Below are positions 1 through 8,084 of a stretch of 64,000 bases of DNA, piece by piece. Below the pieces are notes generated by a model. The model was not told where the DNA came from. It made no database searches and saw only the letters and a program-made list of their open reading frames with translations. The stretch comes from DAMCAP01 sp032059445. GTDB lineage: Bacteria; Bacillota; Clostridia; Oscillospirales; Ruminococcaceae. How positions within the stretch are numbered: position 1 is the first letter of the stretch; each line of letters begins with the position of its first letter. The translations under genes and the position numbers were made by a program. The stretch is from contig DAMCAP010000002.1 in assembly GCA_032059445.1 (NCBI GenBank), forward strand, positions 104,680 to 168,679, written 5' to 3'.

Positions 1-1301
1 TTGGCGGCGGTACCTTCGACGTATCCATCATCGAGATGGGCGACGGTGTACAAGAGGTACTTGCAACCGCAGGTAACAACCGTCTAGGCGGCGACGACTT
101 CGATCAGAGATTGATCGACTACATGGCAGCCGAGTTTAAGAAAGAAAACGGCATTGACCTAAAGTCTGACAAGATGGCAATGCAGCGCTTAAAGGAAGCC
201 GCAGAAAAAGCTAAGGTCGAGCTCTCCGGCATGACCAGCGCCAACATCAACCTACCCTTTATCACCGCCGATGCTTCCGGCCCTAAGCACCTTGACCTAA
301 CCATCAGCAGAGCGAAGTTTAATGAGCTGACCGCCGATCTGGTTGCAGCTACTATGGGCCCTGTAAAGCAGGCTCTCTCCGACTCCGGTCTTTCTGCTTC
401 CCAGCTTGATAAGGTACTGCTGGTAGGCGGCTCCACCCGTATCCCTGCTGTGCAAGACGCTATCAAGAGCTTCACCGGCAAGGAGCCTTTTAAGGGCATC
501 AACCCCGATGAGTGCGTAGCCGCAGGTGCTGCTATCCAAGGCGGTGTACTGACAGGCGACGTTAAGGGTCTTCTGCTGCTAGACGTATGCCCTCTGTCTC
601 TGGGTATCGAAACCATGGGCGGTGTTTGCACCAAGATCATCGAAAGAAACACCACCATCCCCACCAAGAAGAGCCAGGTATTCTCCACCGCTGCCGATAA
701 CCAGACCTCTGTTGAGATCCATGTATTGCAGGGTGAGCGTGAGATGGCTTCGGGCAACAAATCTCTGGGTATGTTCCGCCTTGACGGCATCCTGCCTGCT
801 CCAAGAGGCATCCCTCAGATCGAAGTTTCCTTCGACATCGATGCCAACGGTATCGTCCATGTAACCGCTAAGGATAAGGGCACTGGCAAGGAGCAAAACA
901 TCACCATCACCTCCTCTACCAACATGTCTAAGGATGACATCGAGCAGGCTGTAGCAGATGCTGAGAAGTTTGCCGAAGAGGATAAAAAGAACCGCGAAAA
1001 TGCCGACACCCGCAACACTGCTGATCAGATGGTCTACCAGACTGAGAAGGCGATTGCAGACCTGGGCGACAAGCTCAGCGAGTCTGAGAAGAACGAAATC
1101 ACTCCTAAGATCGAGGCTGTAAAAGAGGCTCTCAAGGGCACCGATTACGAAGCAATCAAAAATGCCAGCGAGGAGCTGCAAAAGAAGTTCTTCGAGCTCT
1201 CTGAAAAGCTCTACAAGCAGGCTCAGGAGCAGGGTCAGAGCGCAGAAGCACCAAATGCAGACCCAGACGTAGTTGACGCCGATTTTAAGGACGCTGAATA
1301 A
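1..1301 (+). CDS. dnaK: Chaperone DnaK (Hsp70), C-terminal part
   Basis: This is the 3' portion of the ATP-dependent Hsp70 chaperone; the 5' end lies outside the window. Reading frame 3 is open from the first base and begins inside the ATPase domain at the GGGTFDVSI phosphate-binding motif, so the ATG at 36 is internal. Further along are the second ATPase signature (VLLVGGSTRIPAVQ), the beta-sandwich substrate-binding domain (LLLDVCPLSLGIETMGG, then the IDANGIVHVTAKDKGTGKEQ region), the helical lid, and the usual acidic tail ending DADFKDAE. It lies 299 bases upstream of dnaJ on the same strand, the usual hsp70 operon order. Any CIRCE operator would be upstream of grpE/dnaK and is not visible here. 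Confidence 0.97.
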   Translation, partial: GGGTFDVSIIEMGDGVQEVLATAGNNRLGGDDFDQRLIDYMAAEFKKENGIDLKSDKMAMQRLKEAAEKAKVELSGMTSANINLPFITADASGPKHLDLTISRAKFNELTADLVAATMGPVKQALSDSGLSASQLDKVLLVGGSTRIPAVQDAIKSFTGKEPFKGINPDECVAAGAAIQGGVLTGDVKGLLLLDVCPLSLGIETMGGVCTKIIERNTTIPTKKSQVFSTAADNQTSVEIHVLQGEREMASGNKSLGMFRLDGILPAPRGIPQIEVSFDIDANGIVHVTAKDKGTGKEQNITITSSTNMSKDDIEQAVADAEKFAEEDKKNRENADTRNTADQMVYQTEKAIADLGDKLSESEKNEITPKIEAVKEALKGTDYEAIKNASEELQKKFFELSEKLYKQAQEQGQSAEAPNADPDVVDADFKDAE

Positions 1302-1347
1302 TATAAAACTGAATCCATCGCTTCTTTGCAGCCAAACTGTGACGTAA

Positions 1348-1397
1348 GCTATCGCAATAGACGCAGGGAAAGCTCTGCGTCTATTGCGGGTGATAGC
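1348..1397. other. Long perfect hairpin between dnaK and dnaJ
   Basis: A 14-bp perfect inverted repeat (1353-1366 with 1375-1388, loop of 8) is extended by an outer GCTATC/GATAGC pairing. No T-run follows on either strand, so it does not look like a standard intrinsic terminator. It could be an mRNA processing or stability element that separates dnaK from dnaJ expression. The remainder of 1302-1600 shows no gene. Confidence 0.6.
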
Positions 1398-1600
1398 ACT
1401 AAAATCACCTTAAATCGTATAAAATATATAGATATTACAACCGGTATACGAAACATATCCTTTACAAAAGCTTCATATCTTGATATGATCCCTTAAGAAA
1501 GATATCACCACCGCTTTACTCTTTTGAGCAGAGCTTCTATACATTCAATGCCACCCGCTCCATTTAAGCGTAAGATTTTGGCAGGAAAAGAGGAATACCA

Positions 1601-2767
1601 ATGGCAGATAAACGAGATTATTACGAGGTGCTTGGAGTGGGTAAGTCCGCTTCAGAGGATGAGCTCAAAAAAGCCTACCGCAAGGTCGCCAAGAAGTACC
1701 ACCCCGATCTAAATCCCGGCGATAAAGAGGCGGAGCTTAAGTTTAAAGAGGTCAACGAAGCCTATGAAGTCCTCTCCAACCCCGATAAACGTGCCAAATA
1801 CGACCAGTTTGGTCACGCAGGCGTAGATCCCAACTTTGGTGCAGGGGGCTACGGCGGCGGTTTTGGCTTCGAAGATTTTGATCTGGGCGACATCTTTGGC
1901 AGCTTCTTTGGCGGCGGTTTTGGCGGCACAGGCAGAGCCCGCAACCCCAACGGCCCTATTCGAGGCAACGACGTACGCATCAATCTAACCCTTACCTTCG
2001 CCGAGGCAGCACTAGGCTGTACCAAGGAGATTAATATCTCCCGCTTAGAGTCCTGCTCTACCTGTAGTGGCTCGGGAGCAGCCAGCGGCACTACCGCCGA
2101 GACTTGCCCCGACTGCGGCGGCACAGGTCAGGTTACCTTTAAGCAAGCCACACCTTTTGGCTATATGCAGAGCTCCAAGCCTTGCTCCCGTTGCGGCGGC
2201 AAGGGTAAGACCATCAAATCCCCCTGCCCTGACTGCTCAGGTCAAGGTCGCACCCGCAAGCAAAAGAAGGTGGAGGTCAACGTGCCCGTGGGCATCGACG
2301 ACGGCCAGACCTTCCAGCTTCGGGGTCAGGGCGACCACGGTATCAACGGTGGCCCCGCAGGCGATTGTAATGTAACGGTATCCATCACCCCCGACCAGCT
2401 CTTTGAGCGCGACGGCTACGATGTGTGGTGCAACATCCCACTGACCTATGCACAGGTGGTGCTGGGAGCAGAGATTACTGTCCCCACCATCGAGGGCAAG
2501 GTCAAGTATAACGTGCCCGAAGGTACTCAACCCGGCACTGTATTTCGTCTACGCAGTCGAGGCATCCAGTTTGTCAATGGCAGGGGCAAGGGCGATCAAT
2601 ATGTAAGGGTTGTGCTCGAAGTTCCTCGCAACCTCAATGCCCGCCAAAAAGACTCCCTCAAGGAGTTTGATAAATCCCTCTCCGATAAAAACTACGACAA
2701 AAAGAAATCCTTTGCCGACCGCTTTAAAGCCTTCATGCAGGAGAATTTCAAAGGCGATGCAGAATAA
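1601..2767 (+). CDS. dnaJ: Chaperone DnaJ (Hsp40, type I)
   Basis: Co-chaperone that delivers substrates to DnaK and stimulates its ATPase. All type I domains are present in order. The N-terminal J domain has the HPD tripeptide (KYHPDLNPGD, about residue 32). A Gly/Phe-rich linker (about 75-125) follows. The zinc-binding cysteine-rich domain (about 150-215) has four CxxCxGxG-type repeats (CSTCSGSG, CPDCGGTG, CSRCGGKG, CPDCSGQG), and the C-terminal substrate-binding domains come last. At 388 residues it has normal length. The ATG at 1601 is preceded by an AGGAAAAGAGG ribosome binding site. It is probably expressed with dnaK as part of the heat-shock operon. Confidence 0.97.
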   Translation: MADKRDYYEVLGVGKSASEDELKKAYRKVAKKYHPDLNPGDKEAELKFKEVNEAYEVLSNPDKRAKYDQFGHAGVDPNFGAGGYGGGFGFEDFDLGDIFGSFFGGGFGGTGRARNPNGPIRGNDVRINLTLTFAEAALGCTKEINISRLESCSTCSGSGAASGTTAETCPDCGGTGQVTFKQATPFGYMQSSKPCSRCGGKGKTIKSPCPDCSGQGRTRKQKKVEVNVPVGIDDGQTFQLRGQGDHGINGGPAGDCNVTVSITPDQLFERDGYDVWCNIPLTYAQVVLGAEITVPTIEGKVKYNVPEGTQPGTVFRLRSRGIQFVNGRGKGDQYVRVVLEVPRNLNARQKDSLKEFDKSLSDKNYDKKKSFADRFKAFMQENFKGDAE

Positions 2768-2794
2768 CGCAAGGTGACCTCGCTGGAGGGCTAC

Positions 2795-3196
2795 ATGATT
2801 AGAGGAATTAGCCACATCACGCTAATCGTAGGAGATGTAGATAAAACAGCAGCCCTCCTTCAAGCTATTTTTGATGCAAAAGTTGTCTACTCCAGTGAAG
2901 ACAAACAGTTTTCTCTTTCAAGAGAGGTGATTTTCCTTATCAATGATATCTGCCTATGCATTATGGAGGGGGAGGCACAGGTTGCGCGTAGCTACAGCCA
3001 TATCGCCTTCCAGATATCCGATGCCGACTATGCGTTCTACCGTTCAAAAGTAATCGCTTCAGGCGTGGAGCTGCGACCTGAGCGCTCTCGCGTTGAGGGC
3101 GAAGGGCGTTCCATCTATTTTTATGATTTTGATAACCACCTCTTTGAGCTTCACACCGGCACACTCGCCGAGCGCCTAGAGAGATATGCAAAATGA
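2795..3196 (+). CDS. fosX: Fosfomycin resistance hydrolase FosX (VOC superfamily)
   Basis: A 133-residue vicinal-oxygen-chelate protein predicted to be the Mn(II)-dependent hydrolase FosX, which adds water to the epoxide of fosfomycin. The sequence resembles the Listeria FosX family throughout (start MIRGISHITLIVGD, end FYDFDNHLFELHTGTL). With this start, the metal ligands described for FosX fall at H7, H69 and E118. E44, the general base that distinguishes FosX from the thiol transferases FosA and FosB, is also present. The ATG at 2795 was chosen because GGAGGG sits 4 bases before it; a GTG at 2774 would add 7 residues without a good binding site. It starts 27 bases after dnaJ and is followed by a strong terminator. 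Whether the host is phenotypically resistant cannot be read from sequence. Confidence 0.85.
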   Translation: MIRGISHITLIVGDVDKTAALLQAIFDAKVVYSSEDKQFSLSREVIFLINDICLCIMEGEAQVARSYSHIAFQISDADYAFYRSKVIASGVELRPERSRVEGEGRSIYFYDFDNHLFELHTGTLAERLERYAK

Positions 3197-3235
3197 CTAT
3201 TTCTTTTATTCGATAAATTCATCTTCCATTTCACG

Positions 3236-3268
3236 ACACCCGCCGGTTTTACCGGCGGGTGTTTTCTT
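3236..3268 (+). terminator. Rho-independent terminator after fosX
   Basis: A perfect 12-bp GC-rich stem (3236-3247 with 3251-3262, loop TTT) is followed by a T-rich stretch on the plus strand. It closes the dnaK-dnaJ-fosX transcription unit. Confidence 0.92.
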
Positions 3269-3393
3269 TGCTTTAGAAGCCCTAATTCCTTTAAGTGTCC
3301 CCATTTGCCTCTATACCTCCCAGTACATAACACATTTGTCCTAATCCCCGCTCCTTCACGTCACGGATCAATTTCTTACTGCAATACCAACAC

Positions 3394-3437
3394 AAAAAGG
3401 CCCCCGATCGCAGATCATCCTGCAAGCGGGGGCTTTT
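3394..3437 (-). terminator. Terminator of the hisS-aspS unit
   Basis: GCCCCCG (3400-3406) pairs with CGGGGGC (3427-3433). AAAAA on the left gives a T-run for minus-strand transcripts and TTTT on the right allows bidirectional use. It lies just after the aspS stop codon. Confidence 0.85.
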
Positions 3438-3451
3438 ATATCGCAATGCTC

Positions 3452-5224
3452 TTATTGCTTCTTACTAATAGCGATGCTCAGCTCTACCAAGCTTTTATCC
3501 TCTACCTCAGAGGGGCAGTTGGTCATCAGCTCGCTGGCGTTTTGCACCTTGGGGAATGCAATAACATCTCGGATGCTTTCTTTCTCTAGCAGCAGCATCA
3601 CCAAGCGGTCAAGGCCATAAGCCATACCACCATGAGGAGGTACACCATACTTAAAGGCATCCAGCAGGAAGCCGAAACGCTCATAGCTCTCCTCAGGGCT
3701 CATGCCCAGTGCTTCAAACATCTTGCTCTGGATGGCAGGATCGCTGATTCTGATCGAGCCACCACCAAGCTCAGTACCGTTGAGCACCAAGTCATAGGCA
3801 CGTGCTCGTACCTTAGCACGGTCAGTGTCCATCAGATGCATATCCTCCATATTGGGAGAGGTAAAGGGGTGATGCTTGGCGTAGTACCTGCCCTCCTCAG
3901 CGTCATATTCAAAGAGAGGGAAGTCGGTTACCCACAGCAGGTCAAAGGTATCCTTTTGGATCAAGCCAACACGCTTTGCACAAGCAAGGCGCACCTGACC
4001 TAAAGCATCCGATACCAAGTCGTCATTGCCGTCGGCCACTACCAGCAGCACGTCGCCTACCTCCGCACCCATACGAGCATGGATTGCAGCAATTTCTTCC
4101 TCAGTGAGGAACTTCTCAAAGCTGGAGCTTGCGCCCTCTGCGCTTAGTCGGGTAAAGGCAAGGCCCTTTGCCTTATAAAGCTTCGCTACCTCGGTGAGCT
4201 TGTCGATCTCCTTACGGGTAAGAGTCGCCGCACCGCCCTTTACATTGATGGCACGCACACTGCCGCCAGCTGAGAGCGCTCCTGCAAATACAGCAAAGCC
4301 GGTATCTTTGAGTAGATCATCTAAGCGCACCAGTTCCAGACCGAATCTTGTGTCAGGCTTATCAGAACCGTAGCGTTCCATTGCCTCTGCATAGGTGATG
4401 CGAGGTAGAGGTAGCTTTAGCTCACGGCCCAGCACCTTTTGGAAGATCTCCTGCATCAGCCCTTCATTGATGGTCTGTACATCGATCTCATCTACAAAAG
4501 ACATCTCTAGGTCGATCTGCGTAAATTCGGGCTGGCGATCAGCTCTTAGGTCCTCATCTCTAAAGCATCGGGCGATCTGTAGGTAACGATCAAAGCCTGC
4601 CAGCATACTCAGCTGCTTATAGAGCTGGGGAGACTGGGGCAGCGCATAAAACTTACCGGGATGCACCCTTGATGGCACCAGATAATCTCTCGCACCCTCG
4701 GGGGTGGATTTGATCAATATCGGAGTTTCGATCTCTACAAAATTGTGGCGATCAAAGTAATCTCTTACGATCTTTACAATGCGATGGCGAGCGATGATCG
4801 CTTCTTGCATCTCACTTCTACGCAGATCAAGATAACGATAGCGCAGCCTAAGCTCCTCACTCACATTGACTCTGTCGCTTAGCTCAAAGGGTGGTGTCTG
4901 GCTCTTGGCAAATACATGTAGCTCGCTTACTGCCAGCTCATATTCTCCTGTAGGGATATTGGGGTTAACCGAGCTTCTCCTGCGTAGCACACCCTTAGCG
5001 CCCAACACAAATTCGGTTCTGACACCAAATGCGGTATCAAATACCCCACGGTCGGTGGCATCGTCAAATGCCAGCTGCAAGATCCCACTACGATCCCTCA
5101 GATCTATAAAAATCAGATTGCCTAGATCTCGCTGGCGAGCAGCCCAGCCACAAACCGTGATCTCCTGCCCCAGCATTTCGGCATTTACTTCACCACAATA
5201 CGCCGTACGCTTTAGATTTCCCAT
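3452..5224 (-). CDS. aspS: Aspartyl-tRNA synthetase (bacterial type)
   Basis: Class IIb synthetase that charges tRNA-Asp. At 590 residues it has the bacterial architecture. An N-terminal OB-fold anticodon-binding domain (about 15-105) comes first. Class II motif 2 includes FRDEDLRADRQPEFTQ (about residue 217). A GAD insertion domain lies at about 290-425, and motif 3 is GMAYGLDRLVMLL near the C-terminus. The ATG at 5224 has AGGAG eight bases upstream. It lies 122 bases downstream of hisS on the same strand, the common Firmicute hisS-aspS arrangement. The GAD domain indicates the bacterial rather than archaeal type; from sequence alone I cannot say whether it is strictly discriminating for tRNA-Asp. 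Confidence 0.96.
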   Translation of the reverse strand: MGNLKRTAYCGEVNAEMLGQEITVCGWAARQRDLGNLIFIDLRDRSGILQLAFDDATDRGVFDTAFGVRTEFVLGAKGVLRRRSSVNPNIPTGEYELAVSELHVFAKSQTPPFELSDRVNVSEELRLRYRYLDLRRSEMQEAIIARHRIVKIVRDYFDRHNFVEIETPILIKSTPEGARDYLVPSRVHPGKFYALPQSPQLYKQLSMLAGFDRYLQIARCFRDEDLRADRQPEFTQIDLEMSFVDEIDVQTINEGLMQEIFQKVLGRELKLPLPRITYAEAMERYGSDKPDTRFGLELVRLDDLLKDTGFAVFAGALSAGGSVRAINVKGGAATLTRKEIDKLTEVAKLYKAKGLAFTRLSAEGASSSFEKFLTEEEIAAIHARMGAEVGDVLLVVADGNDDLVSDALGQVRLACAKRVGLIQKDTFDLLWVTDFPLFEYDAEEGRYYAKHHPFTSPNMEDMHLMDTDRAKVRARAYDLVLNGTELGGGSIRISDPAIQSKMFEALGMSPEESYERFGFLLDAFKYGVPPHGGMAYGLDRLVMLLLEKESIRDVIAFPKVQNASELMTNCPSEVEDKSLVELSIAISKKQ

Positions 5225-5346
5225 CGTTTCATCTCCTGTTATGTTTAAGATCTATCATCTCGATATTCGTCTAGCCAAAACTACGCATTCAAAAGTCTGT
5301 TATGCTTTATATTTTGGTAAATCCCTGTCAGTTAGCGCTGTATGCC

Positions 5347-6651
5347 TTATGCCCTTGACTCCAGATCAACCAAGCTCTCGGTAATGGCGATCATCGAGAA
5401 GTTGCCAGCAAAATCCTCATCCAGCCTGATATCAATGATCGTACCGTCCGACATCTTCTTGAGCTTTGCCACTCCTGCCGCCAGCTCGTCGTCGCCTAGT
5501 ACCATAGTAAATACCGCACCCAGCTTGTTGGCATAGCGCATCTGCGCCTTGAGGCTACGACCTACGGTATCGTGATCACAGATGATGCCATCACGGCGCA
5601 GCTCATACACCAAGCGGGTGGCCTTGACTGAGGCAGCCTCACTCATTGGGGCAATATACAGCTGGCAAGGCTCCACCTCGGGGAAGGGGCAACCGTTGTC
5701 TTCCATGGTCATGATCAGTCGCTCTAGGCCCATGGCAAATCCCACACCCGGAGCCGAGGCACCCCCCAGCATTTCAAAGAGCCCATCATAACGCCCGCCG
5801 CCGCAGAGAGTTAGATCGCCGTCTTTGGTATGGGTGATAAACTCAAATACCGTCTTGGTATAGTAATCAAGCCCTCTTACGATGTTGGGATCAAGCTGAT
5901 ACTTCACCCCTGCGCCGTCGAGCCTAGCCTTTACTCCATCGAAGTGGGTGCTGCACGCTTCACAAAGACTACCAACCATGCGAGGAGCATCCTTGGCTAT
6001 AGCGTGACAGGTAGGGTTTTTACAGTCGATTATCCGCATAGGGTTTTTATCCAGTCGGTCAAGGCAGGTCTCGCAGAGATTATCCTTATTATCGGTGAAA
6101 TATGCCTTTAGTCGCTCTTGATACTGAGGGCGGCATACAGGGCAACCGATAGAGTTGATCATCAGCTGATAATCTGTGACCTCCAACTGCTCTAAAATGC
6201 TGTCGGCCAGCATAATGACCTCTACATCGGCAGTAGGGGAGTCAGAGCCAAAGAGCTCCACTCCAAACTGATTAAACTCCCTGTATCTGCCACGCTGAGG
6301 GCGCTCTGCTCGATAGCAACGGGTTACATAGCTAAGCTTCTGGGGTAGAGCACCACTCAAGAGATTGTGCTCGATGGCGGCGCGTACAATTCCTGCCGTA
6401 CCCTCGGGCTTCAGCGAAATCTGTCGCTCCCCACGATCGGTAAAGGTATACATCTCCTTTTGTACTACGTCGGTGGTATCTCCCACTGAGCGGACGAACA
6501 ACTCGGTATACTCAATATTGGGGGTACGTACCTCCCCAAACCCATACATCTTAGCCACATCAAGGGCGGTGCGCTCGACATACTGCCACTTATGGGTAGC
6601 TTCAGGGAGTAGATCCTGTGTCCCTTGCAGCGAATTTATCTTATTAGCCAT
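5347..6651 (-). CDS. hisS: Histidyl-tRNA synthetase
   Basis: Class IIa synthetase that charges tRNA-His, 434 residues. Motif 1 region, motif 2 (the YRAERPQRGRYREFNQFG stretch) and the HisA signature (VRGLDYYTKTVFEF) are present, followed by motif 3 (GVGFAMGLERL) and the C-terminal anticodon-binding domain. A cysteine-rich insertion around residues 167-228 (CPVC, CETC, CKNPTC, CEAC) resembles a zinc-binding insert seen in many clostridial HisRS; E. coli HisRS lacks these pairs. The ATG at 6651 follows GGAG at suitable spacing. No T-box consensus (GGGTGGNACCGCG) is visible in the 330 bases upstream. Confidence 0.96.
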   Translation of the reverse strand: MANKINSLQGTQDLLPEATHKWQYVERTALDVAKMYGFGEVRTPNIEYTELFVRSVGDTTDVVQKEMYTFTDRGERQISLKPEGTAGIVRAAIEHNLLSGALPQKLSYVTRCYRAERPQRGRYREFNQFGVELFGSDSPTADVEVIMLADSILEQLEVTDYQLMINSIGCPVCRPQYQERLKAYFTDNKDNLCETCLDRLDKNPMRIIDCKNPTCHAIAKDAPRMVGSLCEACSTHFDGVKARLDGAGVKYQLDPNIVRGLDYYTKTVFEFITHTKDGDLTLCGGGRYDGLFEMLGGASAPGVGFAMGLERLIMTMEDNGCPFPEVEPCQLYIAPMSEAASVKATRLVYELRRDGIICDHDTVGRSLKAQMRYANKLGAVFTMVLGDDELAAGVAKLKKMSDGTIIDIRLDEDFAGNFSMIAITESLVDLESRA

Positions 6652-6983
6652 GGCTTCTCCATTTCCGCCCTTAGGGGCTTTGTTTATTTTGGGGCAGCAA
6701 GGCCTATCCTTACTGCGACCAATTCATCCCTTAATTTTATCATACCAAAGCAGCAAGAGCAATTACTTTTTCACGATATTCTTATAGCTTGCCCACTTTA
6801 GAAGCCGCTTAATATTAACGGCAGCCCTCTCTAAGAAACTCTAATCAGGGCAATGTCTGCGATCGTCAACCTGTATAAAGTAGGATGATTTACACCCCCT
6901 CGCGATCCGATAAAACATGCGGCATCAGCGTTTGTAAGCACTTTACAAATCGGCGGTTACTCCCAGAGGATTCTGACCAATAC

Positions 6984-7018
6984 AAAAAACGGCAGCCACA
7001 GTCGTGGTTGCCGTTTTG
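6984..7018 (-). terminator. Terminator after mgsA
   Basis: A stem AACGGCAGCCAC (6988-6999) pairs with GTGGTTGCCGTT (7004-7015). An A-run on its left gives a T-run on the minus strand. It lies about 30 bases after the mgsA stop codon. Confidence 0.9.
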
Positions 7019-7047
7019 ACAGCAGTTATAGTAAAGCGCACTAATTG

Positions 7048-7452
7048 CTAGCGCTTAGGATTCACGATATTTCTCCAATCAAGGTCACCCTTCTCAAGGG
7101 CGTGGATCAGTGCCTCGGCGGTGGCAATGTTGGTAGCCATCGGGATAGAGTGCACGTCACACAGACGGATCAGATTGGCTTCGTCGGGCTCGCCGGGTTT
7201 CATGGTAATGGGGTCACGCAGGAAGATCAGAAGATCTATCTCATTGCAGGCGATACGCGCAGCAATCTGCTGGTCGCCTCCCTGCTCACCCGAAAGAAAG
7301 CGAAACACCTTAAGGCCGGTAGCTTCAGCTACCACCTTGCCTGTAGTCCCTGTTGCACAGATATTGTGCTGACTTAATATCCCACTATATGCAATGCAAA
7401 ACTGGACCATCAGTTCTTTTTTTGAGTTGTGCGCGATTAAAGCGATATTCAC
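7048..7452 (-). CDS. mgsA: Methylglyoxal synthase-like protein
   Basis: Resembles MgsA, which converts dihydroxyacetone phosphate to methylglyoxal and phosphate as a glycolytic bypass. The family motifs ATGTTG, SGEQGGDQQI and RLCDVHSIPMATNIATAE are clear. By alignment to E. coli numbering, His19 (H8 here), Asp71 (D60), Asp91 (D80) and Asp101 (D90) are kept. The active-site His98 position is Gly87, and Asp20 is Asn9. Some clostridial members also vary at the His98 position, so activity is likely but not certain. The start is GTG at 7452 behind a GGAGG ribosome binding site. It is a single-gene unit with its own terminator. Confidence 0.88.
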   Translation of the reverse strand: MNIALIAHNSKKELMVQFCIAYSGILSQHNICATGTTGKVVAEATGLKVFRFLSGEQGGDQQIAARIACNEIDLLIFLRDPITMKPGEPDEANLIRLCDVHSIPMATNIATAEALIHALEKGDLDWRNIVNPKR

Positions 7453-8084
7453 CTTGCGTCCTCCTTCTTTCTAAAGGGAATATGAGCATCCTATCATCAA
7501 GCCTACAAGATTATGCACCGGATCGCGTGAAAATAATCCTTCATTAAAAAATACCCGACAGATCTACCATACAAACTGCTACCAGCTCCCGCTATGGCGT
7601 ACCATCAGGTTACTTCTCGACCTATGCTTTTGTTGGCTATAAACAAAAATCTTATGATAAGATTTTACCACAAATATCGAAGTTTGCAAAGTGGTTTTGA
7701 GAGATATTTTCATTTTTATAGACTTCAACAAATAATTGCGCAATATTTCGTGAATTAGACCGCCTTTTGGCGGCTTACCCCCTGCTGTCATTCAAAATAC
7801 ATCTGACTTTTGTGTAAATACATCCCATCCAATACAATCATGCAATTTATTCATCTGCTCATGTCAAGTGCGCGTGGATTTGTTCTCTCTTTTGTTTGGC
7901 AGGGTAATTAAATTAGAAGTTTGGGGCATTATAAGCTAGATGCAGACTAGAGCAATTTGTCAAATCCTATTGGGTTTGCCTGTGCCTTTCCATGCAAAAA
8001 ATCTGGATAAATGCACCCTTTTAGGAATTGAGGGGGAGTATATTGTCCATAATAATAAAAAGTATCTGTAAAGCAGGGGGAAAG
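7453..8084. other. Divergent intergenic region mgsA / gerKA
   Basis: No convincing gene. It should contain the promoters of mgsA (minus) and the germination operon (plus). CATTATA at 7927-7933 fits the -10 element of forespore sigma-G promoters, but no clear -35 partner is visible, so this is only a candidate. A short CCGCC/GGCGG hairpin lies near 7761-7774. Confidence 0.4.

Noticed and set aside
119..811. Long minus-strand frame opposite dnaK
   Set aside because: A shadow of the dnaK coding frame; the plus-strand protein is unmistakable.
6652..7040. T-box leader for hisS-aspS
   Set aside because: The T-box consensus GGGTGGNACCGCG and specifier-loop layout are not visible on the minus strand.
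7579..7791. 70-codon minus-strand frame between mgsA and gerKA
   Set aside because: No ribosome binding site and no protein-like composition; left as intergenic.
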